A DNA stretch of 64,000 bases from positions 9,589-73,588 of the forward strand of contig JBAXPK010000005.1 in assembly GCA_037132275.1 (NCBI GenBank). The letters are read 5' to 3'. The DNA is from JAABPW01 sp037132275 (lineage in GTDB: Bacteria > Verrucomicrobiota > Kiritimatiellia > CAIKKV01 > CAITUY01). The notes under the pieces are model-generated. The model made no database searches. It had not been told where the DNA came from and was given only the letters and a program-made list of their open reading frames with translations. Numbering within the stretch: the first letter of the stretch is position 1; every line of letters begins with the position of its first letter. Shown piece after piece: positions 35,124 through 43,904 of this stretch. A program made the translations under genes and the position numbers.

Positions 35124-35939
35124 TCACTTTCTATTTCCCACCGCCAGCCCGTTTTCAATCAGGTAGCGATAACTTTTCTCGACACATTCAAGCATATCGG
35201 TGTCACTATTGTCCTGTTCCACCACCAGCCACTCGGTCACGGCCGGATCCATGGCGCCGATCACGCCTTTGATGTCCATCTTGCCGCTTCCCACCGCCAG
35301 AAGCGAGGCGCTCTGAGCGCCTGCCTTCAGTTCCAAAGTACTTGTGGCAGCATTATAAACCTCTATCGGTCGAACCAGTGGGCCGTCCTTGATATGAAGG
35401 AGGGGAGACCGCTGGGCAAAACGGCGCACCATTTCAATGGCGTTGTTCTCCCCGAAATTGGCCGCCCAATAGGTGTCGAGCTCGAATTTCACCTTTGGGC
35501 AGAGTTCGGCGAAAATCTCGTGTTTGATCCGCCCGTTCAGTTTTTCGAATTCCCAGGCGTGGTTGTGAAGGGTGAGAGTGATCCCGGCCTTCGAGAGCGT
35601 CGCCTCCATCCCGGCGGTAATGGCGGCGGTTTGCTTGATGGCGTCCAGATCCTTGAATTCATTCCGGCTCCAGCCGCCCGCGACCTTGTTCACACCCAAC
35701 TCTTCGCAGGTCGCAATCGTCGCCTCAAGATTGTCAGGTTTCGCCCAAGGGCTATGGGTCGAGGAAATCACCATGCCCAGATCTTCAACCGCCTTGCGAA
35801 ACTCCAGCGGCGTATAATTATAAAACCCTGCCGGTTCCACCCCCTTGTAGCCGATTGCGGCCACCCGCTTTAACACCGCTGCAAAATCCTTTTTCGACGC
35901 TTCCCTCAGCGTGAATAACTGAATGGCAATGGGCTTCAT
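35124..35939 (-). CDS. Sugar phosphate isomerase/epimerase (xylose isomerase-like TIM barrel)
   Basis: The 271-residue protein has the AP-endonuclease-2/xylose isomerase-like barrel. It starts with IAIQLFTLREASKKDFAAVL, followed by AIGYKGVEPAGFY. It continues with TLHNHAWEFEKL (metal-binding HNH region), FELDTYWAANFG (metal-binding E and D) and LHIKDGPL (H-x-K-D). A final glutamate lies in EWLVVEQDN. These residues are the usual divalent-metal ligands of ketose epimerases. ATG 35939 is selected over an upstream start because GAGGAG lies at good distance before it. It forms a two-gene operon with the dehydrogenase. Confidence 0.87.
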   Translation of the reverse strand: MKPIAIQLFTLREASKKDFAAVLKRVAAIGYKGVEPAGFYNYTPLEFRKAVEDLGMVISSTHSPWAKPDNLEATIATCEELGVNKVAGGWSRNEFKDLDAIKQTAAITAGMEATLSKAGITLTLHNHAWEFEKLNGRIKHEIFAELCPKVKFELDTYWAANFGENNAIEMVRRFAQRSPLLHIKDGPLVRPIEVYNAATSTLELKAGAQSASLLAVGSGKMDIKGVIGAMDPAVTEWLVVEQDNSDTDMLECVEKSYRYLIENGLAVGNRK

Positions 35940-36021
35940 CGTAACACTCCTCATCGATTAACGTTTTCCAAAGGCATGCCTATCACTCTTCGCCGTGGAT
36001 CGAGCCCCATCCACTCCCCGA

Positions 36022-37098
36022 TCACTTCATCCAGATAGGCAGGAGCGCCCGCTCGATCCAGTAGGACAATACGGCTGTGATCGGGATAGTGAGCACCCAT
36101 GCCCAGACGATGCGGCCCACAATACCCCATTTTACGGCGCTGAGGCGTTTGGTGGCTCCGACCCCCATAATGGAGGTTGAGATGACGTGGGTGGTGGAGA
36201 GCGGGATGCCCCAATGGGTGGCTAGGGAAATCACGGCGGCCGCCGTCGTTTGTGCCGCAAATCCGTGAATGGGCTGCATCCGCACAATCTTGTGTCCCAT
36301 AGTTCGTATGATCCGCCAGCCGCCCGCAGCGGTTCCGGCCGCCATGGTCAGGGCGCATGTCACCTTGATCCAGGTGGCCACGGTAAACTCGGGGGTTCTC
36401 AGGAACTCCAGCCAAGGTGGTAGGGCCCCGAAGGAAGTGCTTTTGGTTGTGGCGGTGAAGAGGATGAGGGCGATGATCCCCATGGTCTTCTGGGCATCGT
36501 TTGTGCCATGACTGAAACTGATCCACGCGGCGCTCACCAGTTGGAGTTTGGAAAACACCTTGTTGATCAGCAGGGGGCGCATCTTGTGAAGCAGCACGAC
36601 CAGCAGCGCCATCAGCAGGGCGCCAAAAACAAACCCGACGGCGGGCGAGATAAACATAGGCATGATCACCTTGGGCCAGAGGCCTTCCATGTGCCCCGAG
36701 GCGGTGTTGGGAACGGCCCACCGGATGACGTGCCAGTTATCATGGGAGGACGCCAGGGTGGCGCCGCAGAGTCCGCCAATCAGGGCATGACTCGAACTGG
36801 ATGGCAAACATAACCACCAGGTCAGCAGGTTCCACACGATGGCGCCCAGCAGCGCGGCCAGAATGGTGTCAATGCCCACAAACTGGGTATCCACCAGTCC
36901 CTGGCCGATGGTCTTGGCCACAGCCACCCCAGCCATGGCGCCCAGCAGGTTGAAGCAGGTGGCCATGGCCACCGCCTGGCGCGGCGTTAACACTTTGGTT
37001 GAAACGGTGGTGGCGATAGAGTTGGCGGTGTCGTGGAAGCCGTTGATATACTCGAAGGCTAACGCGATCAGCAGCACTGTCAGGATAAGGATCAGCAT
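36022..37098 (-). CDS. pit: Inorganic phosphate transporter, PiT family
   Basis: The 358-residue carrier imports phosphate driven by a cation gradient. The PiT signatures are FEYINGFHDTANSIATTVSTKVL near the N-terminus and the matching C-terminal motif around GIPLSTTHVISTSIMGVGA. SSSSHALIGGLCGA and SFSHGTNDAQKTMGI lie in the centre. About ten membrane helices are expected. It lies 31 bases downstream of a PhoU-like DUF47 gene, a pairing widespread in bacteria in which the DUF47 protein modulates the Pit transporter. It shares its control region with the divergent lipid-gene cluster. Confidence 0.93.
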   Translation of the reverse strand: MLILILTVLLIALAFEYINGFHDTANSIATTVSTKVLTPRQAVAMATCFNLLGAMAGVAVAKTIGQGLVDTQFVGIDTILAALLGAIVWNLLTWWLCLPSSSSHALIGGLCGATLASSHDNWHVIRWAVPNTASGHMEGLWPKVIMPMFISPAVGFVFGALLMALLVVLLHKMRPLLINKVFSKLQLVSAAWISFSHGTNDAQKTMGIIALILFTATTKSTSFGALPPWLEFLRTPEFTVATWIKVTCALTMAAGTAAGGWRIIRTMGHKIVRMQPIHGFAAQTTAAAVISLATHWGIPLSTTHVISTSIMGVGATKRLSAVKWGIVGRIVWAWVLTIPITAVLSYWIERALLPIWMK

Positions 37099-37129
37099 GC
37101 GTGTATTTTTCGGGGTGCGGGTTTAAGCG

Positions 37130-37780
37130 TCAGGAATACTTGAGCACGACCTGGAAAATGATGTTGCCGACATCCCGGCAACGGTCGATGATTTTCTCCA
37201 GGGTTTCGTGGAGGTCAAGGATGATAATCACCTTCAAGGGATCATGTTTTCCACTATAGAGATCCTTGACAAGATCAAGCATCAGTTTGTCGGCCTCGCC
37301 CTCGAGATAATGGAGGCGGATATTGTATTCCTTCATTTCTTCGAGATGCGCCCGGGTTCGCAGTTTGGTCACCATTTGGGACACGGTCTCGGTGGTTTGC
37401 TCGAGAATGGTCGCCTGATCCAGGAAATTGGCGTCCTTCAGCATATCGGTGCAGAGCATGTACTTTTCGCTGAATTTCTCGGCGGTTTTCGGGATTTTGT
37501 AGAGTGCCAGGGAGAGGGACTCGATGTCCTCGCGCTCCAGCGGGGTCACGAAAGTTTTGCAAAGTTCTTCCGTGATCTGCTCCGTGATCCGCTTATCTTT
37601 CCGGCGGGAATGAATGAAATCGCCCATGGAGGTGATCCCCTCCGGCTTTTTTAGCAAGGTCAGCAGAAGCTGAACACTGGCTTTGGCCTCATCGGCACTG
37701 GCTTCAAGGAGGTCGAAAAACTTGTCGTCATACCCGAGTAGTCGTCTGATAGCAGTTATCATGGGAAGAATTAATGCCAT
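37130..37780 (-). CDS. PhoU-like DUF47 protein
   Basis: The 216-residue all-helical protein matches the DUF47/PhoU-related family (LLEASADEAKASVQLLLTLL, RRKDKRITEQITEELCKTFVTPLEREDIESLSLALYKI, split here only for description). The phrase TPLEREDIESL is diagnostic. It is presumed cytoplasmic and is thought to control the co-transcribed Pit carrier. A second start, ATG 37762, is possible. It is divergent from the PHP-GT4 gene across a 97-base gap with a partially repeated CGTCAA element. Confidence 0.88.
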   Translation of the reverse strand: MALILPMITAIRRLLGYDDKFFDLLEASADEAKASVQLLLTLLKKPEGITSMGDFIHSRRKDKRITEQITEELCKTFVTPLEREDIESLSLALYKIPKTAEKFSEKYMLCTDMLKDANFLDQATILEQTTETVSQMVTKLRTRAHLEEMKEYNIRLHYLEGEADKLMLDLVKDLYSGKHDPLKVIIILDLHETLEKIIDRCRDVGNIIFQVVLKYS

Positions 37781-37877
37781 AGAGCGTCAAAATAATCACG
37801 TCAATTCCGTGAATGAAAACGAAATTCTCATCAAACGCTCATTTTCCCCTTACAAAGATTGGTGATTATTCTGGAGT

Positions 37878-40283
37878 ATGAAGCCAACATCATCAGGTTA
37901 CACAAGCTCCATGAAGGCGGATCTTCATGTGCACAGTAAGTATTCCGACCGGCCGACCGAATGGTTTCTGCGGCGGATCGGTGCGCCGGAATGTTTTGCC
38001 GAGCCGGAGGATGTGTATCGTGTCTGTCGGGAAAAGGGGATGGATTACGTTACCATATCGGATCACAACTGTATTGACGGAGCTCTTGAAATCGCCCATC
38101 TTCCGGGTACCTTTATCTCGGCGGAGTTGACCACGTATTTCCCCGAGGATGGGTGCAAAATCCATTGCCTGGTACAGGATATCACCGAGCGGCAGTTTTC
38201 GGACTTACAGATCATCCGGAAGAATATCTACGACCTGCGGAAATATCTGGCCGATGAAGCCATCCTCCATGTTATTGCGCATCCGTTGTTTCGGGTGAAC
38301 GACGTGCTGACCGTCGAGCATGTTGAAAAACTGCTTTTGCTATTCGAGCGCTTTGAAGCCATCAACGGGTCACGCCACCCCAGGGCAGGGGATTTGACTG
38401 TAGCGCTGTTTTCCCAGCTTACCGAGGAGCAGATTTGGGCCATGTCTGACCGGCATGGAATCCAGCCCTATGGCAAGACTACGTGGGTGAAACGTTTCAC
38501 GGGAGGCAGCGATGATCACAGTGGTCTATACGCCGCCAGCGCTTATACGGTCACCCCCCCTGCCGATTCGGTGCAGGAATTCCTGGCGCATTTGCGTGCG
38601 GGGCGTCATGAACCCCGTGGAACTCCGGGCACCAGTTTACGCCTGGCACATAGTCTCTATCACATCGCTTACCAATATTATCGCAGCCGCCTTTTGAACC
38701 ATGGGGCGGGATCCTCGGTACTTGGCGAATTATTTAAGCGCCTGTTGAGCGGTTACGAAGAGCCGGAAAAAACGTCCGGGCCGGTCCGCGCCTGGGCGGA
38801 ACGGGTCATCAAGAAATATCGTGTCCGAAAACTGAGTCCTGGGGAGCGGTTGATGGTGGAGTCATTTTCGAAATTGCGTGGGAATTCGGCTCCGGGTGGA
38901 GGATTGGTAGGTCGGCGTGTGGGGCCTGACGTCGAAAACTTTGCCACGGCCAGCCGGATCAGCCACGAACTCGGGTATGCGTTCCTGCAACAATTCCTCG
39001 GTCATGTGGAGGAAGGACGCCTGGTTGACGGATTCCAGTCGCTGGCGTCGATGGGCACCGTGATGCTGGGGATCGCCCCCTATTTAACGGCGTTCGGGGT
39101 TCAGCATAAGGACGAGCGATTTCTGCAGGAAGCCGCCACCCGTCTCGGGGGAGGTCTCGTCTGTCCCGAGCGCAGTCATCGTCGCGCGTGGGTCACGGAT
39201 ACCTTCAGCGATGTGAACGGGGTGTCCCACACCATCCGGATGCTCACTGAAAAAGCCCGTGGCCGCGGCTGGCCCATCACCGTCATGACAGCCATGGAAT
39301 CCCCGCCCGACACCGGGACGGAAGCGGTCAATTTTCCTCCTTTGGGAACGTTTTCCCTGCCGGAGTATGATTCCCAAAAAATGGTATTCCCTCCCTTTCT
39401 GGATGTGATCGAAGCCTTGGAGCGGGGAAACTATTGCGAGGTGATCATCTCGACTCCCGGCCCCATGGGGTTGACGGCGTTGATGGCCGCTCGACTTTTA
39501 GGCATCAAGTCTGCGGGTATCTACCACACGGATTTTCCGAAATATGTCAAGTGCCTCACTCAGGATGAGTCGCTTGAGCAACTGGCCTGGAGATACATGG
39601 TGTGGTTTTATGGACAGATGGATCGGATTCATGTCCCGAGCGAGTATTACAGGAATCTTCTGGCCGAAAATGGCTTTGACAAGGCCCGGCTTAAAGTGTT
39701 GCCGAGAGGTGTGGATCTGACCCGTTTTAACCCCGGGAAACGCGATGGGAATTTCTGGAAGCGATATGGCCTCAATGGGAACCTCAAATTGCTGTATGTG
39801 GGGCGCGTCTCGAGAGAGAAGAACATCAAGACCCTGATCGACGCCTTCCAGATTGCGCGGACCACTACGCCCAATCTGGATTTGATCGTGGTTGGGGATG
39901 GCCCTGAACTCGCGACGTTCCGCCATCAACACAAGGACAGCAATATTTGTTTCACGGGTGTTCTTCACGGGGAGGAGCTGGCCACCGCGTACGCGAGCGC
40001 AGACCTGTTTGTGTTTCCGAGCGCGAGCGATACCTTCGGCAACGTGGTGCTGGAAGCCCATGCGTCCGGTTTGCCGGCCATCGTTTCAACGCAGGGTGGT
40101 CCCGCCGAGATTGTTGCGCGAAATGGATCGGGCCTTGCCGTGGATGTGAGAACCCCGGCTCCCCTATGTGCCGGTATCCGGGATCTCGTTTGGGACGGCA
40201 ATCGACGGGCTGATATGGGGCGAAGCGCTTTGAAAACGGCGCTTGAGATGAGTTGGGACAAGGCTCTCGATCAATTATTCTGA
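37878..40283 (+). CDS. PHP phosphoesterase domain fused to a GT4 glycosyltransferase
   Basis: The 801-residue protein has two parts. Residues 1-250 are a PHP domain with all metal motifs: DLHVHSKYSD, TISDHNC, ISAEL, IHCLV, VIAHPLF and GGSDDHSG. Residues 420-801 are a GT4 glycosyltransferase: the N-lobe has VNGVSHTIRML and IYHTDFPKYVK, and the C-lobe has RGVDLTRFNP, YVGRVSREKNIKTLIDAF and the sugar-nucleotide motif SDTFGNVVLEAHASGLPA. The GT4 half resembles bacterial glycolipid enzymes (SqdX- and diacylglycerol-glycosyltransferase-like). No membrane helix is seen; peripheral membrane association is likely. The linker (250-420) is helical. The neighbours all point to lipid metabolism. A second start at ATG 37911 is possible. 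Confidence 0.82.
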   Translation: MKPTSSGYTSSMKADLHVHSKYSDRPTEWFLRRIGAPECFAEPEDVYRVCREKGMDYVTISDHNCIDGALEIAHLPGTFISAELTTYFPEDGCKIHCLVQDITERQFSDLQIIRKNIYDLRKYLADEAILHVIAHPLFRVNDVLTVEHVEKLLLLFERFEAINGSRHPRAGDLTVALFSQLTEEQIWAMSDRHGIQPYGKTTWVKRFTGGSDDHSGLYAASAYTVTPPADSVQEFLAHLRAGRHEPRGTPGTSLRLAHSLYHIAYQYYRSRLLNHGAGSSVLGELFKRLLSGYEEPEKTSGPVRAWAERVIKKYRVRKLSPGERLMVESFSKLRGNSAPGGGLVGRRVGPDVENFATASRISHELGYAFLQQFLGHVEEGRLVDGFQSLASMGTVMLGIAPYLTAFGVQHKDERFLQEAATRLGGGLVCPERSHRRAWVTDTFSDVNGVSHTIRMLTEKARGRGWPITVMTAMESPPDTGTEAVNFPPLGTFSLPEYDSQKMVFPPFLDVIEALERGNYCEVIISTPGPMGLTALMAARLLGIKSAGIYHTDFPKYVKCLTQDESLEQLAWRYMVWFYGQMDRIHVPSEYYRNLLAENGFDKARLKVLPRGVDLTRFNPGKRDGNFWKRYGLNGNLKLLYVGRVSREKNIKTLIDAFQIARTTTPNLDLIVVGDGPELATFRHQHKDSNICFTGVLHGEELATAYASADLFVFPSASDTFGNVVLEAHASGLPAIVSTQGGPAEIVARNGSGLAVDVRTPAPLCAGIRDLVWDGNRRADMGRSALKTALEMSWDKALDQLF

Positions 40284-40284
40284 C

Positions 40285-42003
40285 ATGGATCTCTTCATGA
40301 TTGACGGGATCGGGCCCTTCTTTCTAGGGCATCCCAAGCGAACTGTAAACTGGTCCAAGATTCCCTTTTCCGCCCTGGAACGCAATGGCCATGTCAAAGC
40401 GGACGTGTTCAGGGAGATCCGGGAAGCCTTCACCCGTTTTGCAGGCACGGCGGCCTCCCTTGGGTTCAATGCCATCTCGCTCGATGACCTGGCGCACTTG
40501 ACCGACTCTTTCGCCTACCCGCCGCCCCTCCGGGACAGGATCGCCGCCTATCGGTATGAATTCGCGGCCCTTTTTGAAATTGCCCGGGCAGCGGGACTCC
40601 AGGTCTACATGACCACCGATATCTCGTTCTTTAACCGGGAGTTGGATGAGCGACTGGGACGGGATGACAGCAAGATCATTCGGTTTCTGGGCGATGCTGT
40701 CGATGCCTTATTCCGGGATTTCCCCTCAGTCCAGGGGATTATCGCCCGTTTCGGGGAATCCGACGGACTGGATGTCCATGGCGATTTTCTGAGTCGGCAG
40801 ATCTTGAGGACTCCCCGTCAGGCCCGCTGTTATGTGGAGGCGCTATTGGCGGTGTGTGAAACCCGTCGCCGCACCCTGATCATGCGCACCTGGAGTCTGG
40901 GGGCCTATCGCATCGGAGATTTGATGTGGAACAGGAAAACCTACGAGGCGGTATTCACAGGGCTTGAACATCCCCGGTTGATTCTTTCCCTGAAATACGG
41001 GGAGACGGATTTTTTCAAATACGTTCCCCTCAATCGCCATTTTCACGATGATTCCCGACACAACAAAATGATCGAACTTCAGGCCCGCCGCGAATACGAG
41101 GGGGGCGGGGAATACCCTTCTTTCATCGGCTGGGATTATGAGCGGTACGAAAAGGAACTGGCTTCCTGTCGCAATGTGGTGGGGGCTTGGATCTGGTGCC
41201 AGACGGGAGGATGGACGACATCGCGCCGGATTACCTTTGTGAAGGATTCATCCCTCTGGAATGAGATCAATGTGGCGGTGACCATCAGGGTGTTCAAGGA
41301 GCACCAGGGGGTGGAGTCGGCGGTGCGGCAGTATTGCGCCATTCATATGCCCGGTGTCCCTGCCGTGTCCCTGCTCGAATTACTCCGCCTTTCCTCTGAA
41401 GTGGTGTCCGAGTTACTATATGTGGATGACTACGCCCGTTGTGCGGTCTATTTCAGGCGATTGAGGTTGCCTCCCCTCATGCATGTCTTGTGGGACGCCG
41501 TGTTCATCACTGATACGATGCGCATCTTTTTGCGTCACTTTGTGCGGGATTTGGAAGGGAAAATAAGTCAGGGGTACGAGGCTCTCCGCAAAATTCAGAG
41601 GATGATCGCGCTGGCGGAGGAGATGGGACTCCCTGCGGAGGGATTGAAAGCCCAGTATGCAGTCTATGAGGTTCTTGCGGTGGCGCGCGAATACTTCTTC
41701 AGGCCCGCCAATCCGGCGGTTGAAAGCCGGTTGCGCGGGCTCATCCGACGAATCCATCAATCCCCGGCGGAGAACCATTATGTGTTTGTCGTACGGTTCA
41801 ACAGATCCTGGATGGGCGCCGGACTGATCCGCTTTGTTTTAAGGCATTTGCTTCGGCACCGACGGGCCTATCGTCTTGCAGATCGGCTTGTGCTGCTGCG
41901 GGTGCTGGCTTGGGTGGGGTGGGGACTCAAGTTTGTCCCGGCACACCGGCTTCCCCGGGTGGCGGTTTCGCAAGGGATGGGTCTTCGTCATTTCCTGAAA
42001 TAG
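40285..42003 (+). CDS. Uncharacterised protein, possible TIM-barrel enzyme
   Basis: I do not recognise a named family for this 572-residue protein. The first 330 residues alternate strand and helix like a TIM barrel. Acidic and aromatic patches typical of glycoside hydrolases are visible: GFNAISLDDLAH, LQVYMTTDISFF, GIIARFGESDGLDVHG, SLKYGETDFFKY and NVVGAWIWCQTGGW. The last 240 residues are helical and basic, with a short hydrophobic, arginine-rich end (FVLRHLLRHRRAYRLADRL) that could bind membranes. It starts one base after the PHP-GT4 stop, so they are co-translated. A role in processing the glycolipid made by the neighbouring glycosyltransferases is inference only. Confidence 0.65.
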   Translation: MDLFMIDGIGPFFLGHPKRTVNWSKIPFSALERNGHVKADVFREIREAFTRFAGTAASLGFNAISLDDLAHLTDSFAYPPPLRDRIAAYRYEFAALFEIARAAGLQVYMTTDISFFNRELDERLGRDDSKIIRFLGDAVDALFRDFPSVQGIIARFGESDGLDVHGDFLSRQILRTPRQARCYVEALLAVCETRRRTLIMRTWSLGAYRIGDLMWNRKTYEAVFTGLEHPRLILSLKYGETDFFKYVPLNRHFHDDSRHNKMIELQARREYEGGGEYPSFIGWDYERYEKELASCRNVVGAWIWCQTGGWTTSRRITFVKDSSLWNEINVAVTIRVFKEHQGVESAVRQYCAIHMPGVPAVSLLELLRLSSEVVSELLYVDDYARCAVYFRRLRLPPLMHVLWDAVFITDTMRIFLRHFVRDLEGKISQGYEALRKIQRMIALAEEMGLPAEGLKAQYAVYEVLAVAREYFFRPANPAVESRLRGLIRRIHQSPAENHYVFVVRFNRSWMGAGLIRFVLRHLLRHRRAYRLADRLVLLRVLAWVGWGLKFVPAHRLPRVAVSQGMGLRHFLK

Positions 42004-42035
42004 AGGCGGTCACATTATTCTAACCAACCGCTCGC

Positions 42036-43904
42036 ATGGTTTTAACAGAAGCCGTCTATGATGACGGCATTATGCAAACTACTCATGCCCTTGACTGTCA
42101 GGTTATTCCGTCTGCCGCGTGGCCGTTGCCCGGCAGGGGAATAGCTCCAATGGCCAACCGTATTCTGGGAGGTGTTTTCCAGTTGGACAGGTTGGCCGGC
42201 CTGTATGAGGAAATCCGGGAGGACAATACGTCCCAGTCCTTTGTTGATCGGGCATTGGCCTGCCTTGACGTAAGCCACAACATTGTCCATGGCGGCCTTG
42301 AGGCCATTCCCCGGGAAGGCCCCCTTCTGGTGATAGCCAATCACCCCTTTGGCGGAGTTGAGGGCCTGGTGTTGCTGAGCCTTCTGGCGGCCGTTCGACC
42401 GGATGTCAAAGTAATGGCCAACCAGCTGCTATCGGCCATTCCAGAGCTTCACAAGCATATGATCCTGGTGGATCCTTTTGGTGGTTCCAGGGCGACGGGA
42501 AATAATCTAGCCCCTGTACGGCAGAGTTTGCGATGGCTCAAAAACGGCGGCGCGCTGGGCGTGTTTCCCTCGGGCGAAGTGGCGCATTTCGATTTGGCCC
42601 GAAGGCGGATTTGCGAATCCGAGTGGTCTCTGACTATTGCCCGTCTGATGCGGCATAGCGGGGCGGCCGTGCTTCCCGTCTTTTTCGACGGGGCGAATGG
42701 CCCGCTCTTCCAGATGGCAGGCCTCATTCATCCCCGGTTGCGGACGGCAATGCTCATCCGGGAGATGGTCAACAAGACGGGCCACTCGCTGAAGGTGAGT
42801 ATTGGCAGGGTTCTTCCGCATGCCAAATTGGAAACTATTCAGGATGATGCGGAACTTACCCGTTACCTGAGGATGCGTGTCCAATTGCTCGGGCAGGTCG
42901 GGGTGGTGACCCGTATCCGGAAGACTGGGCGGGCATGGGGTGGGCGCACGGCGCCCGTGGCCTCTGCCGGAGCGGCCGGAGATCTAGCGCGGGAAGTGGC
43001 CTGGCTTTCGCCGGAACAGAAATTAGCGGAAACGAGCGGTTACCAGGTGTATATCGCCGGTGCCAACCAGATTCCCGGCGTGCTCCGCGAAATCGCGCGT
43101 TTACGCGAGGTGACGTTCAGGGCTGTCGGGGAGGGAACAGGGCACGCCCAAGATATGGATGTATTCGACAGGTTCTACCAGCACTTGTTTGTATGGAACG
43201 AAAATAAATCAGAAGTGGTTGGGGCGTATCGCCTGGGTCTGACAGATAAAATTCTTTCCCAATTCGGAGTGGATGGGCTCTATACCAGCACCCTTTTCAA
43301 GTATAAATGGAATACGATCGAAGCGTTGAGTCCCGCGATTGAAATCGGGCGATCCTTTGTCCGCCAGGAATACCAACGCAAACATCTTCCCCTCCTTCTG
43401 CTTTGGAAGGGGATTGGCGCGTATGTGGCCAGGAATCCGAAATACCGGAACCTGTTCGGAACGGTCAGCATGAGTAATCAGTATAACGAGACCTCGCGTC
43501 AATTGGTGGCCCATTTCTTCGAGCAGGAGAAGCTCAACCAACCCATCCAATTGTCGGTGCGTCCGAGAAATCCATTAAGAATGAAAGGGACGCCTGTGGG
43601 GGACGCGAGGGGGCCTGTCTGTCGTATCCCCGGTTTGGAAGCCCTCTCCGAGATGGTAAGCGAAATCGAGGAGGATGGAAAAGGAATCCCCGTGCTGATG
43701 CGGCAGTATATGAAACTGGGGGGGCGGGTATTGGCCTGCAATGTGGATCCCAAATTTAACATGGCGCTCGATGCGCTTCTGGTGGTGGATTTGACCCGCA
43801 CCGATCCCCGGTTTCTTGAACTCTACATGGGGACGATGGCGGCAGGGTATCTCCGCCATCATGGGGTGGGGGCCAGCGAGGAAAGGCAGGCCCAATGTGC
43901 CTGA
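42036..43904 (+). CDS. Bifunctional acyltransferase, PlsC-like + OlsB-like (OlsF architecture)
   Basis: The 622-residue protein fuses two acyltransferases. The N-terminal part (about 60-290) is an LPLAT/PlsC domain with the catalytic histidine in IANHPFGGVEG, the acceptor-site motif VFPSGEVA and VLPVFFDGAN. The C-terminal part (about 330-600) is an OlsB/hemolysin-type GNAT: LREVTFRAVGEGTGHAQDMDVFD and VVGAYRLG. The same order, O-acyltransferase then N-acyltransferase, is known for OlsF, which makes ornithine lipids in two steps from ornithine and acyl-ACP. Ornithine-type aminolipids often replace phospholipids when phosphate is short, consistent with pit and phoBR nearby. The amino acid acceptor cannot be read. 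ATG 42072 is an alternative start. Confidence 0.82.
   Translation: MVLTEAVYDDGIMQTTHALDCQVIPSAAWPLPGRGIAPMANRILGGVFQLDRLAGLYEEIREDNTSQSFVDRALACLDVSHNIVHGGLEAIPREGPLLVIANHPFGGVEGLVLLSLLAAVRPDVKVMANQLLSAIPELHKHMILVDPFGGSRATGNNLAPVRQSLRWLKNGGALGVFPSGEVAHFDLARRRICESEWSLTIARLMRHSGAAVLPVFFDGANGPLFQMAGLIHPRLRTAMLIREMVNKTGHSLKVSIGRVLPHAKLETIQDDAELTRYLRMRVQLLGQVGVVTRIRKTGRAWGGRTAPVASAGAAGDLAREVAWLSPEQKLAETSGYQVYIAGANQIPGVLREIARLREVTFRAVGEGTGHAQDMDVFDRFYQHLFVWNENKSEVVGAYRLGLTDKILSQFGVDGLYTSTLFKYKWNTIEALSPAIEIGRSFVRQEYQRKHLPLLLLWKGIGAYVARNPKYRNLFGTVSMSNQYNETSRQLVAHFFEQEKLNQPIQLSVRPRNPLRMKGTPVGDARGPVCRIPGLEALSEMVSEIEEDGKGIPVLMRQYMKLGGRVLACNVDPKFNMALDALLVVDLTRTDPRFLELYMGTMAAGYLRHHGVGASEERQAQCA

Noticed and set aside
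37781..37877. Possible Pho box between the DUF47 and PHP-GT4 genes
   Set aside because: CGTCAA occurs twice, but 14 bases apart rather than the 11-base period of PhoB sites, and the sequence does not match CTGTCAT. I could not claim a PhoB site.
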